Assembly (NCBI GenBank): GCA_902778925.1
Contig: CACYZN010000009.1
Span: 1-64,000 of the forward strand
DNA from: an uncultured Bacteroidota bacterium
GTDB taxonomy: Bacteria > Bacteroidota > Bacteroidia > Bacteroidales > P3
DNA: 64,000 nt
Reading direction: 5' to 3'
Shown: one piece after another, positions 47,469-58,100 of the stretch
How positions within the stretch are numbered: the stretch's first letter is position 1
How the letters are laid out: each line of letters starts with the position of its first letter
The notes under the pieces: generated by a model
The model's input: the letters and a program-made list of their open reading frames with translations, nothing else
The model's database searches: none
Told to the model about the DNA's origin: nothing
Program-made: the position numbers and the translations under genes

Positions 47469-48941
47469 ATGAAAAAAGCAATACTTATAGCGCTGGCCAC
47501 CGTCGCATGCCAGCTCGCCTTCGCCCAGACCCCCGACGCCATATACAAACTGGTGCGCCACCAGTGGACCGTCAACGCCGACGGCACCAGCGACTACCGC
47601 TACCGCCACGAGGTGCAGATACTACGCAACCGCGCCCTCGTAGCCTACGCCGACAAAGGCGAGACCTTCGTGGTCTACAACCCCGACCTCGAGGAGCTCA
47701 CCGTCAACGAGGTCTACACCATACAGGCCGACGGCCGCCGCGTCGACATGACCCCGAACGCCTTCGTCTACCAGCTGCCCGCCGAGTGCGCCGACTGCGG
47801 CCGCTTCAGCCACATGCGCGAGCTGGCCATGGTGCACACCGGCATGGAGCTGGGCTGCACCGTGGTGGTCGACTACACCATCCACCGCCGCTACGACCTG
47901 GTGAACCAGACCATACAGCTGCCGCGCGAGTGCCCCGTCGAGCGCCTCGAGGTAACCATCAGCGTCCCCGAAAGCCAGAAACTCGGCATACAGCTGGACA
48001 ACGGCTACAGCGGCATCGACTTCGGCCACTACGACGTCGAGCAGGACGAGCACTTCTACTCGCTCGTGGGCACCAACCTGCCGCAAACCTTCACCGACGC
48101 CTACCTGCCCGCCGCCCTCTACCCCACCCTGCACTTCTACAACGGCACCCCGCAGTGGACCCCCGAACTCAACGACGGCATCTACCAGGGCGCCAACGCC
48201 GCCATGGGCACGACCATGACCTCGCGCAACAAGCGCGAGAACATCGTCGCCGTGCGCGACTTCCTGGTCGACAACATCCACCTCAACGACATCGACCCCG
48301 TGCACCTCGCCTACCGCCACGCGACGCCCTCCGAGGTGTGGCGCAGCGGCTGCGGCACCGCCACCGACAAGGCCGTGCTCCTGGCCGCCATACTGCGTGC
48401 CCACAACTACAACGCCCAGGTAGTGGGCGAGCAGGCCGACGAGGTAAGCATCCTGCTCGACACCCTCGAGTACCGCCTCGGAGTACGCAGCAAAAGCCCC
48501 CTCACCCTCTACGGGGAAGCCCACGACGAGGTGAGCCGCTTCACCACCAACACCACCGTCGATGCCGAGCTCGACACGCTGTCCGACGGCTTCTACCGTC
48601 TGGCCCTGCCCAGTGTGCCGGGTGCCCCGTCGATGGCGGCCGCCTATCTGGCCCTGACCCGCACCGCGCCCCTGCGCTCGCAGGCCTGCGACCTGCAGAG
48701 CACCATCACCATACCCCTGCCCGCCGGTCTCAAGATGGTGGGCGGCTCGGTGAGCCACCACCTCGAGTACGAGGGCGTGGGCCGTCTGGACATCAGCATC
48801 AAGCAGAGCGGCAAGAAGCTGAAGGTGCAGCGCAACCTGAAGCTGGAGCAGAGCGTGGTGCCACCTGCCGACTACAGCCACTTCCGCCAGTTGCTTGCCA
48901 CCTGGCAGAGCGTCAACAAGGTGCTGCTGCGCAGCAAGTAA
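47469..48941 (+). CDS. DUF3857 / transglutaminase-like protein with an apparently incomplete catalytic triad
   Basis: A 490-aa exported protein (signal MKKAILIALATVACQLAFAQ). The N-terminal part is DUF3857-like (VNADGTSDYRYRHEVQILRNRALVAYAD). The transglutaminase-type core has a cysteine in EVWRSGCGTATDKAVLLAAILRAHNYNAQVV, but I find no NH or LDPT motif after it; the matching region reads SILLDTLEYRLGVRSKSPLTLYG. It may be non-catalytic and act with the upstream paralogue. It is shorter by about 180 residues. Transcription ends at the strong hairpin right after the stop. Confidence 0.78.
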   Translation: MKKAILIALATVACQLAFAQTPDAIYKLVRHQWTVNADGTSDYRYRHEVQILRNRALVAYADKGETFVVYNPDLEELTVNEVYTIQADGRRVDMTPNAFVYQLPAECADCGRFSHMRELAMVHTGMELGCTVVVDYTIHRRYDLVNQTIQLPRECPVERLEVTISVPESQKLGIQLDNGYSGIDFGHYDVEQDEHFYSLVGTNLPQTFTDAYLPAALYPTLHFYNGTPQWTPELNDGIYQGANAAMGTTMTSRNKRENIVAVRDFLVDNIHLNDIDPVHLAYRHATPSEVWRSGCGTATDKAVLLAAILRAHNYNAQVVGEQADEVSILLDTLEYRLGVRSKSPLTLYGEAHDEVSRFTTNTTVDAELDTLSDGFYRLALPSVPGAPSMAAAYLALTRTAPLRSQACDLQSTITIPLPAGLKMVGGSVSHHLEYEGVGRLDISIKQSGKKLKVQRNLKLEQSVVPPADYSHFRQLLATWQSVNKVLLRSK

Positions 48942-48950
48942 AGTCCCGCA

Positions 48951-48997
48951 AACGAGGGGCGCCCCGCAGCTACCGCTGCGGGGCGCCCCTCGTTTAT
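48951..48997. terminator. Strong bidirectional intrinsic terminator
   Basis: ACGAGGGGCGCCCCGCAGC (48952-48970) pairs perfectly over 19 bp with 48975-48993 around a TACC loop, followed by TTTAT on the plus strand and preceded by AAA-type bases for the minus strand. It lies between the converging DUF3857 and HerA-like genes. Confidence 0.92.
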
Positions 48998-49008
48998 ATG
49001 GCCACCGC

Positions 49009-50598
49009 CTACTTCAGCAGGTTGCCCAGTATGTCGCGGGTGAGGGTGCGCGTCACCGACGAGGTGGTGTTCTTCACTATCTTCTGTCCCATCGAGGTCT
49101 TGCTCTTGGTCTTCTTGCCACTGACGGCGTCGCTGACGGCGGTACCGGCGGCGGTGGCCAGGGTGGCGGTGACGGCGGTGAGGGCGGCCTTGAGCAGTTT
49201 GCTGCCGAAGCCGCTCTTCTTCGAAGCCTTGGGGGCTGCGGGAGCGCTCGGGGCGGCCTGCGGGGCCGGCGCCTGCGGGGTGCTAGGCGCACTCGGGGCC
49301 ACCGGCATCGACTCCTCGGCCTCCTTGATGAGCTGCTCGAAGGCGCTCTCACGGTCTACCATGGTGTCGTACTTGCCGTAGATGCGGCTGGAGCGCACTA
49401 TGGCGGAGCGCTGCTCGGGGGTGATGGCTCCGATCTGGCTCAGGGGGAAGAGCACCTTGGCACGCTGCACCACCGAGGGGGCGCCCTTTTCGTCGAGGAA
49501 GCTCACCAGGGCCTCGCCGGTCTCGAGGGCGGTGATGGCCTCGTCGGTCTTGAAAGCGGGGTTGGCGCGGAAGGTGTCGGCGGCGGTACGCACGGCCTTC
49601 TGGTCCTTGGGCGTGTAGGCGCGCAGGGCGTGCTGCACGCGGTTGCCCAGCTGACCCAGTATGCACTCGGGTATATCGGTAGGGCTTTGCGTCACGAAGT
49701 AGATGCCCACGCCTTTGGAGCGGATGAGGCGTATCACCTGCTCTATCTTGTCGACCAGCGCCTTGGGGGTGTCGTCGAAGAGCATGTGGGCCTCGTCGAA
49801 GAAGAAGACCAGCCGCGGGAGCTCCTGGTCGCCCACCTCGGGCAGAGTGCTGTAGAGCTCGCTGAGGAGCCACAGCAGGAAGGTGCTGTAGAGCTTGGGC
49901 TGCAGCATCAGCCGGTCGGCGGCCAGCACATTCATGATGCCCTTGCCGCCTTCGGTCTGCAGCAGGTCGAAGATGTCGAAGCTAGGCTCGCCGAAGAAGC
50001 GGTCGGCGCCCTGGTTGTCGAGCTGCAGCAGGGCACGCTGTATGGCGCCCACGGTGGCGGTCGAGATGTTGCCGTACTGGGTGGTGTATTCCTTGGCGTG
50101 CTTGGCCACGTAGTCGAGCATGGCGCGCAGGTCCTTCATGTCGAGTATCAGCAGTCCGCGCTCGTCGGCGATGCGGAACACGATGTTGAGCACTCCGTCC
50201 TGGGTCTCGTTGAGGCCCAGCAGGCGCGAGAGCAGCTGGGGACCCATCTGGCTCACGGTGGCGCGTATGGGGTGACCCTGCTCGCCGAAGACGTCGAAGA
50301 AACGCACCGGGCATGCCTGGAACTGGGGGTCGGGCACGCCGAAGGCATCCTTGCGCTTCTCGATGAACGAGCTCATGGCGCCGGCCTGGCTTATGCCACT
50401 GAGGTCGCCCTTCATGTCGGCCATGAAGCAGGGCACGCCGGCCTGGCAGAAGGTCTCGGCCATCACCTGCAGGGTGACGGTCTTTCCGGTACCGGTGGCG
50501 CCGGCTATGAGGCCGTGGCGATTGGCCATGCGGCCCACGATGGAAAGAGGCCCTTCATCGCAATGGGCGATGTAAAGGCCTTGTTCTTTTGTATACAT
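49009..50598 (-). CDS. HerA-like / DUF853 ATPase
   Basis: A 529-aa P-loop ATPase of the YjgR (DUF853) group. [23 protein letters not shown] is the Walker A at 33-40, [12 protein letters not shown] the Walker B, and [35 protein letters not shown] the sensor/arginine region. The last 120 residues are Ala/Pro-rich ([21 protein letters not shown]) and then basic ([36 protein letters not shown]). It is related to the DNA-translocating HerA/FtsK superfamily; the cellular role of DUF853 proteins is unproved. Confidence 0.88.
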   Translation of the reverse strand: MYTKEQGLYIAHCDEGPLSIVGRMANRHGLIAGATGTGKTVTLQVMAETFCQAGVPCFMADMKGDLSGISQAGAMSSFIEKRKDAFGVPDPQFQACPVRFFDVFGEQGHPIRATVSQMGPQLLSRLLGLNETQDGVLNIVFRIADERGLLILDMKDLRAMLDYVAKHAKEYTTQYGNISTATVGAIQRALLQLDNQGADRFFGEPSFDIFDLLQTEGGKGIMNVLAADRLMLQPKLYSTFLLWLLSELYSTLPEVGDQELPRLVFFFDEAHMLFDDTPKALVDKIEQVIRLIRSKGVGIYFVTQSPTDIPECILGQLGNRVQHALRAYTPKDQKAVRTAADTFRANPAFKTDEAITALETGEALVSFLDEKGAPSVVQRAKVLFPLSQIGAITPEQRSAIVRSSRIYGKYDTMVDRESAFEQLIKEAEESMPVAPSAPSTPQAPAPQAAPSAPAAPKASKKSGFGSKLLKAALTAVTATLATAAGTAVSDAVSGKKTKSKTSMGQKIVKNTTSSVTRTLTRDILGNLLK

Positions 50599-50619
50599 AT
50601 TTCTTTGGCTTTTAGCTGT

Positions 50620-50690
50620 TAGCAGGTAGCGTATAGCATCGGGCGGGCATCGGGCTGGCCAGCCGGCTACCTGCTACCGGCCGCCTGCCA
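50620..50690. repeat. Imperfect palindrome with AGCAGGTAGC words upstream of the HerA-like gene
   Basis: TTAGCAGGTAGCGTATAGCA on the left and CGGCTACCTGCTACCGG on the right can pair (TAGCAGGTAGC with GCTACCTGCTA) around a region of CATCGGGCGGG/CATCGGGCTGG words. It is another word-based hairpin, here in the short gap between the HerA-like gene and the upstream barrel gene. Confidence 0.6.
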
Positions 50691-50706
50691 AGGGCCCGTC
50701 GGCACA

Positions 50707-51561
50707 CTAGAACTTCCAGTTGAAACCCAGCCGCAGCATGGGGCTCTCCCATGCCAGGGTCTGCATCAGCGTGTTGAGGCCAGCGTAGATGGTGGTCGTG
50801 GTCTCGTCGTGCTCGGGAATGGTGTTCAAGGGCAGCTTGGTGACGGGATCGACAACAGTCTCGTCATTGCCAATATGGCGCGTGTCGGCGATGTAGCCCA
50901 CACTCAGGAAGTCGAGGCTCAGCTCGGCGCTGAGGTGTGTCGAGAACTCGTACACCAGCGTGGGGCGCAGGCTGATGTCGAGCGTGGTGTTGCTGACGCC
51001 GTCGTTCACGGCATCGAAGTCGACCACCTCGCCCACCTCGTTGTTGGTGGTGCTCATGAACTGCTCACTCTTCGTGTAGCGCTCGTCGATAGTGGTCACA
51101 CCCATCGAGCCATACCCGGCCTGGAGCAAGATGTTGAAGTGCATATTGCCGTAGCGCACAAACTCATACTTCACCTGCAAAGCGGCGTTCCAACCGCTGC
51201 GCGCGGTGCGGAACTGATGGTCGTAGACCTTGAGCGTCATGCCGGTGAACGACGAATGGGCAAGCTCGTTCACCTGCAGACTATCCATTGCCTGGTTGGA
51301 ATAGCCCGAGTTGGAAAGGTACTGGCCCACAACGCCCACATACAGATTGGGCAACACCTGGTAGCCCACCTGCAGACCGCCCACGATGGCAGTGCTCTTG
51401 GTGTCGAGCACCGTAGTGCCGCCAAGCGCCGGCCGGTCGATACGATAGTTGGGGTTATGGAACGTCTGTTGATGGTATCCACCTTGCAGACCGACTACAA
51501 CCTGAGAATGTGCTGCGACGGTAAACGCCACGGCCACAGCCAATAGTGCTATTTTCTTCAT
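50707..51561 (-). CDS. Outer-membrane beta-barrel protein
   Basis: A 284-aa protein with signal peptide MKKIALLAVAVAFTVAAHSQ. It then shows barrel strands such as VVVGLQGGYHQQTF, AIVGGLQVGYQVLPNLYVGVVGQYLS, AALQVKYEFVRYGNMHFNILLQAGYGSMG, TTLDISLRPTLVYEFSTHLSAELSLDFLSVGYI, and a terminal strand SPMLRLGFNWKF ending in Phe, the outer-membrane sorting signal. No named family. The start at 51561 is preferred because an ATG at 51588 would lie inside the promoter; 51573 is also possible. Confidence 0.8.
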   Translation of the reverse strand: MKKIALLAVAVAFTVAAHSQVVVGLQGGYHQQTFHNPNYRIDRPALGGTTVLDTKSTAIVGGLQVGYQVLPNLYVGVVGQYLSNSGYSNQAMDSLQVNELAHSSFTGMTLKVYDHQFRTARSGWNAALQVKYEFVRYGNMHFNILLQAGYGSMGVTTIDERYTKSEQFMSTTNNEVGEVVDFDAVNDGVSNTTLDISLRPTLVYEFSTHLSAELSLDFLSVGYIADTRHIGNDETVVDPVTKLPLNTIPEHDETTTTIYAGLNTLMQTLAWESPMLRLGFNWKF

Positions 51562-51585
51562 CTTTTTTCGCATATTTTCGCGCTG

Positions 51586-51593
51586 CAAAGTTA
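51586..51593 (-). promoter_or_regulatory. Promoter of the beta-barrel gene (TAACTTTG)
   Basis: The minus strand reads TAACTTTG at 51593-51586, followed by GCAGCGCG. It lies 24 bp upstream of the chosen ATG at 51561. Confidence 0.7.
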
Positions 51594-51769
51594 TAAAAAA
51601 ATCTTAAACCAACCGCAAAGAAGCCAAAAAAAATCCAAAATTTAACACAACCCCACCCGCCTCGCACCCCCACTCCATACCCCTCGCGCCACCCACCCCG
51701 ACCCCACAAAACCCCTCCCCCGAACCCACCTCCCTACAGCGTCGAACCACCCCGACAGCCGCCTATTTA

Positions 51770-51985
51770 ACTTAAATTTACACAAAACAGCCATTTCCGA
51801 CCCAAAACACCCCTTTCGCAACCGCCTCTAAACCAGCTCCGCCAGCCATCCCCTCCGCATCCCCTCCGGTATTTCTTATGTACTTCTTATGTATTTCTTA
51901 TGTATTTCTTATGTTTTAAACATAAAGACAACATAAGAACGACATAAGAACGACATAAGAAGTGGCGGCGGGGATGGCCCGGGGA
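51770..51985. repeat. Intergenic palindromic repeat E7 (11-bp unit type A)
   Basis: The palindrome at 51855-51965 has TTCTTATGTAC/TTCTTATGTAT units left, GTTTTAAAC centre, and ACATAAGAACG units right. Its left flank is the inverted copy of the E6 flank (22 identical bp at 51833-51854, then a looser match to about 51770) and points toward the beta-barrel gene's promoter. The C-rich stretch 51640-51760 shows no gene or motif. Confidence 0.88.
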
Positions 51986-52054
51986 CCGGCGGAGGGCAGC
52001 GGACAGGTGGAATCCGGCAGCAGCAAAAAAAATCCACACATGAAGATTTTTTTG

Positions 52055-52062
52055 TATATTTG
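52055..52062 (+). promoter_or_regulatory. Promoter of the giant T9SS protein gene (TATATTTG)
   Basis: TATATTTG followed by GCAGG, preceded by a T-run. The predicted start near 52069 leaves an unusually long leader of about 105 nt before the ATG at 52174. Confidence 0.65.
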
Positions 52063-52173
52063 CAGGTTGGTGGACTACAGCCAATGCACACTATGTTATT
52101 GAAAATAAAAACATAATAAGCAACGCCAACACCGCAACGACTATAAAAACAACGCAAAACAAGACCCACTGAA

Positions 52174-55100
52174 ATGACCCGATACAGACACATAATCCGC
52201 CTATTATCCCTCGCCATGGCCCTGCTGGGCGCCACCGCCGCCTCGGCCCAGCTCCAAACCACCATGGTCAACGGCGACACCATCCACATCTCGGCCTGCC
52301 AGGCCACCTCGGGCGTCATCTACGACGACGGCGGCCCATCGGACGACTACAGCAACTCGTTCGAAGGATGGGTCGCCATCGAGGCCTCGGCCGGCATCAC
52401 CATCACCATCAGCGGCAACTACGACACCGAAGGCGGCTACGACCGCATCAACATCAACGATGGCGACTACAATCTTCTGGAATACCTATCGGGCGCAGGA
52501 GCTCTCGAAGCCAGCAGTACCACAGGGGTTTTGATAGTACATTTCAAGACCGACGGTTCAGGCAGACACAGCGGCTTCGCCTTGAACTGGGCAGTCGAAG
52601 GCATCACCTACAGCTGCAGCAACAGCGTCAGCGCCCTCAGCGCAGGCACCATCACCAACCATTCGGTCGCCCTCAGCTGGACGGCCGACAACGCAGCCGG
52701 CCCCTTCACCGTGACCTACAACGGCCGTTCCATCGGCGGCATCACCACCACCAGCTACACCCTCGACGGGCTGGCTTCTGGAACATTCTACAACATCAGC
52801 GTAGTGCCCACGGCCTCGGTGCAAAGCCTTTGCTGTGGCGACTACATCACACTGCGCACCGCCTGCGGCAACTCGACCCTGCCCATCGAAGAGGGCTTCG
52901 AGGGTATCGTCGAAACCGGATTTCCCGAATGTTGGGTCGAATACCGCAACTTCGACCAAGAACCCAAGCCCCAGATTGTGGCCGCCCAACGCCACAGCGG
53001 CCAGCGAAGCCTCATGCTCAGCGCGGGTCCCAACACCACGTCGGGCCACATGGCTGTGGTAGCCTCGCAGCCGGTCGACGAAGCTGGCCCCTACCACGTA
53101 ACACTGTGGCTCATGGCCAGCCACAGCGGCACAAACATCGAGATAGGCACCTGCGACACCACGAGCGACGAGGGCTCCTCCTTCGGCTTCATACCGCAGA
53201 CCTCCCTCAACCTCTACAACAACGGAACCTGGCAACGCCACACCTTTGTCTGGACACCAGGAGCCACCGGTCGACGACTGGCGCTACGCATGCGTCAGGA
53301 CCAGCAGAGCGGTGGTGGCCGGCGCGTTTACATAGACAATGTGGAAATAGAAAACTGCGGCGTCGAAGACCTCGCCGTGTCGCAGATAGATGAGACGAGC
53401 ATGGTGCTCTCATGGGCACTGCGCGGCACACCCACCTGCCGCGTTGGCGTGCGTCACGTGGGCGGCGCACTCGATGAACTGGTGTTCAACAACGCCGTCT
53501 CACCCCTCACCATCAACGGTCTTACCGCCAACACCCGCTACCAAATTACCGTCTATCCCGACTGCGGCACCACAAAGGGTATCCCACGCTCCACCATAGC
53601 CCGTACCATCATTGCAGGCATACCCGCCGACAGCCTCTGCGCCGACTTCCACTACGAAAACGGAGAATCGGAATTGCCCAGCGACTGGACCTTCTTCACC
53701 ACGAACAACCACTCGTATTTCTACCGTTATGATTATCGCTATTTGGCATATTACGTCAATAATTCATCACAAACCGAAGGCTACATGGTAAGTCCACGAC
53801 TGAGCGGACTGGCCGGCAAGGACGTAGCTGTGCGTTTCAACAGTGCAAACGATGGCCGCTACATCATAGTGGGCACCATGTACCACCCCGACGACACCTC
53901 CACCTTTGTGCCTGTCGACACCATAGTTACATTCTACAGCAATTATGAACATGGCGACAGTACCGTGGTGGTAAGCATTCCCTCGACATCGACGGGACGT
54001 CACCTGGCGCTGAAATTCTGCTCGCAATACTATTGGTATGAACACACCTTCATTGCCGGCATACAAGTAGGAACACGTCTCATCGTCGACGACCACGTCA
54101 TACACCGCCGCGCCACCGAGATGGTATTCGACCTTGGCGACACCTACGACACCGTATACCTGCGCTACTGCCGCGACAACGACCCCTACCAGATCGACAC
54201 CTTCTACAACACTCGCCGACCGATTGTCGACAACCTCACGCCAAGCAGTTACTATCAGTTCACATTCTACCGTCCGGGCACCAAGCCTTGCGACGCCCGT
54301 ACCATCAGGACCTACACCACAGGCGAGGATTACGACACAACCTACTGCGAGACATTCGACACTCCTCTGCTAGACGATTGGAGGTACTACAGTTGGGAAA
54401 CGACAGATTGGGTGTCCAATCGCCCGCGCATCACCTACCGCAACCTTTCCCCCTACCACGCCGAGAACACACTCGAGATGGCCTCTTGGGGTTTCGACTG
54501 GGGCCACCGCACCAGAACAGCAATAGCCGATGTACCCACCGACTCCAATACCGTGCTCAGCTTCTTCGTCACCGACAACATGGCGTCGAGCGACATGGTG
54601 GTATACCTTGTCAACGAGCGATATGTCAACCGGGGCGATATGTACCATGTGGTAGACACCATACACATGCACAACAACGGCCAACGGCGGCACTACAGCC
54701 TACCCCTGCCATCCGACAGCACCCTCTTCTTCAACCGAATAGTGCTGCATTATCTGCACCACGACGAATATAATCTACAGAATGCTTTCATCGACAATCT
54801 TCAGCTCAGCCATGCCGCCTATGGGAACATGGGCATTCTTAACATTGGCTACGACACAGCCACCATCAGCTTCGACACACTATATGGCGCCGACAGCCTC
54901 GAGGTGATGATTATCGGCGACAGCACCATTTACACCATCGCCGCCAGCCACATCGACTCCATCGGACTCGGCGGGCTCGACACCGGCACGCTCTATTTCG
55001 TCTACGCCCGTCCACAAGACGAAGGGTGCTTCTCTTATGCCGGCTACTTCATCACCAACAGCAACGTGACATGTGTCGGCGACTACTGCTACAACAACTG

Positions 55101-58100
55101 CTTCCCCTTCACCGGCCTGCTCTCCGATGAACTACCCTACCACTGGGCCGCCACCGACGGCACTATCATCACCAACGACGACAGGCTGCAGATGAATGCC
55201 GGTGCCGCAGTGGCCACCAACCCGATACTCACTATCGACGGAGCCCTCTTCACCCTGCGTGGTGCAAGCGCCGTACACAACGATACTGTGCTCGTTGGCT
55301 ACCTGCCGCAAGACTCTATCGATATCGACTCTACTCACTTCAGCCTTGCTACGCTGCAACCCTTCATAACCATAGTCGACACCCTCGTGCTCGACACCGT
55401 ATGGCAGAGTTACATCACCCGGCTGTCGACCCCAGGAGTCGACTCAGTACGGCTATGCATCATAGCCGGCAACGGCCTCCTCACAACCGACAATATAGGA
55501 TGGAACACCTGCCTGAAGGTAGACTTCGAGGTCGACGGCAACACGCTAGTATGCACCGTCGCCGACGACCCATCAGCACACTACATGCTATACGTCACTG
55601 ACAGCGAAGGCGACGACAACCATGAAGTCGAGGTGTTCGAATCGCCCTACCGCTTGCAAGACCTGAAACTCGGCACCAAATACTACGTCACATACCGTTG
55701 CCTCCACACCGATACCACATGCTCGCCAATAGCCGAGTTCACCACCGGTAACACCACACCTCTGCCCTACTGCCTCGACTTCGACAATGCCGACTATATG
55801 CCGAGTGTGCCAAAGCAGTGGACATACATTGACCCCAACCCGATGAACAACCTGCGCATCGACATGAACGGGCCTTCCGTTTATGCGCCTTTCTCCAGCT
55901 ATAGTACTTGGACCTACACTATATTGCCATTGTTCGAGGCCGACTCGTCGATGTCAATGTATATTTACCTATCCCACGGCATAAACGAGATTGGTTATCT
56001 TGCCAATGGCATGGACACATCGTCGTTTGTTACATTGGAATCTATGTCATACACCTACAGAGAATTCTATATCGACTACAGCCAATATACTGACAAGCAC
56101 ATTGCAATACGCCACCGCGGAGGCGAGCCTCTATATATTTACCGCATCCATGTGCAAGAATTGCCATTGGTGGAGTATCGCATGCTGGCATACAACAATC
56201 TGGAAGTAACAGCCAGCAACAACAAGCCCTACTATATCACATATACAGGCGACTGGTCTTCAACCAAAACAACCGTTACCGTAGACACCAACGTATTCCT
56301 TCTCACCTGCGACCGAACTTACTACACCGACATCCAGCCCACCGACAGCCTTGGCAATAATTGCAACAACCACCAATATTTTGACCTAAGCACACGCAAC
56401 ACTTTACCTGCTTGTTACAACAACTCCAACGATTATTGGGTTAACACAGGCCACAGCTGGCATATAAAATACTATGGTAGTGCCTCCTATCGTAGCGAAT
56501 TCAACGGTAACGATTGGACCTACACACCTTTCTTCTACACAGCATTATACAACGATGGTATAATTGCCCTGGCCGACTCTGATGTCGACTCGGTACGCCA
56601 CCTCTTCATGTCGTTCAGTTTCACATCCGGTCTACTGGAAGACAGCCTTGAAATAGGCGTACTCGACGATGCCCTTGACGAGCAATCGTTCACCCCTGTC
56701 GACACTGTGGTATACACCCTTGAAGACAACGGCTGGCAGCATGCCTATGTCAGTTTCGAGAACTATAGTGGCAACGGCCGCTGGGTAGCATTCCGGCATC
56801 GTGGCCTCTGTTCCGACTGTTCCAACGAAACACGCCTGTATATTGACACGCTTTCCCTGTCAAGTTGCCCCTCTGCCGTCGCAACCGCTTCTCTCCGCCG
56901 TTGGAATCAGGTAATCATTGATGCCGAGCTTGACGACAAAGTGGACTTCGACCCATTCGTACTAGTATATGGTCCCGACGACGGGTCTGGTACCGACACA
57001 ATGGTGCTTATCACCCAGCTACCGACCATTCTCGTTCTCTCTCCCGAAACGCCATACCACTTCAATTTCTGGTGCGACAGTAACTATACTGGCTGCTCAA
57101 CAACACAGCATGTAAAGACCCTCACTGCGCCACTTTCTGTGCCATCGTGCATCAACTTTGATACTGTTACCGTTGGTACGGCACCACGCAACTGGAATAG
57201 GTTCAACACAGCCATCGTTGTTGGTGACGAAATATCCCATACCGGCAATAATAGTTTGGAGATACCGATCGGACTGCGCTCCTACATCGCTACACCCGAT
57301 ATCGACATAGACTCTTTGGGACATCTGGCAGTAAGCCTCTGGTTTAAAGTAGAAGACATTGCCGACCGCTTGGTTGTAGGGACCATGAGCGACCCGACCG
57401 ATCTCAGCACTTTCCATCCATTGCGCACTCTGTCGGCCGAGTCTGTAAACCAATGGCATCGAGCACTAGTGGAGTTTAGTGATGCACCTTCGGGCCATTA
57501 CTTCCTTGCCTTGCGCGCTCGAAGCAACAAAAGCGCCAGCACATCGCGCAATATCTACGTCGACGACATTTACCTCGATACCTGTGGAGCTTTCAACATT
57601 CGGGTACAGCGAGCCGAATTCGACGCCATCACTCTTGAGTGGAGCCAGGTCGGCAACCCTTCCATGACAATCGAAGTAATCGAAGACAGCGTTGTTATAC
57701 GTACTATAACCCCCACAACACATCCTGCTACAATAGCAGACCTCACAACGCACCACAATTACAAGTTCCGCTTCACCAGCAGTTGCAACAGTACTACCGA
57801 TTATTGCACGACAAATTATGTCGACAGCGTGTCGTTGGTCACTCCTTCTGAAGGTCGCGGTTGCGTCAACCCCACCGACCTATACTCAGCACAAGCCACT
57901 TTCTTCCGCGGTACATACCAAAATCCCTATTCTGCCGCCGGTGCAATTGATTTTGGCTCGGCCGACCCAGAAAGCCGTCACACTGTACATTACGACACAA
58001 CCGAACGCGACCAACGTACCAACGGTCTGTTGCGCACCATTCCAGAAGGATACACCAGCAGTGTGCGTCTAGGCAATTGGAACACCAACCTCTTGCATCC

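Noticed and set aside
240..51985. Intergenic repeats E1-E7 as CRISPR arrays
   Set aside because: Units are 11 bp, contiguous, and arranged as inverted arms without unique spacers, and no cas genes are present.
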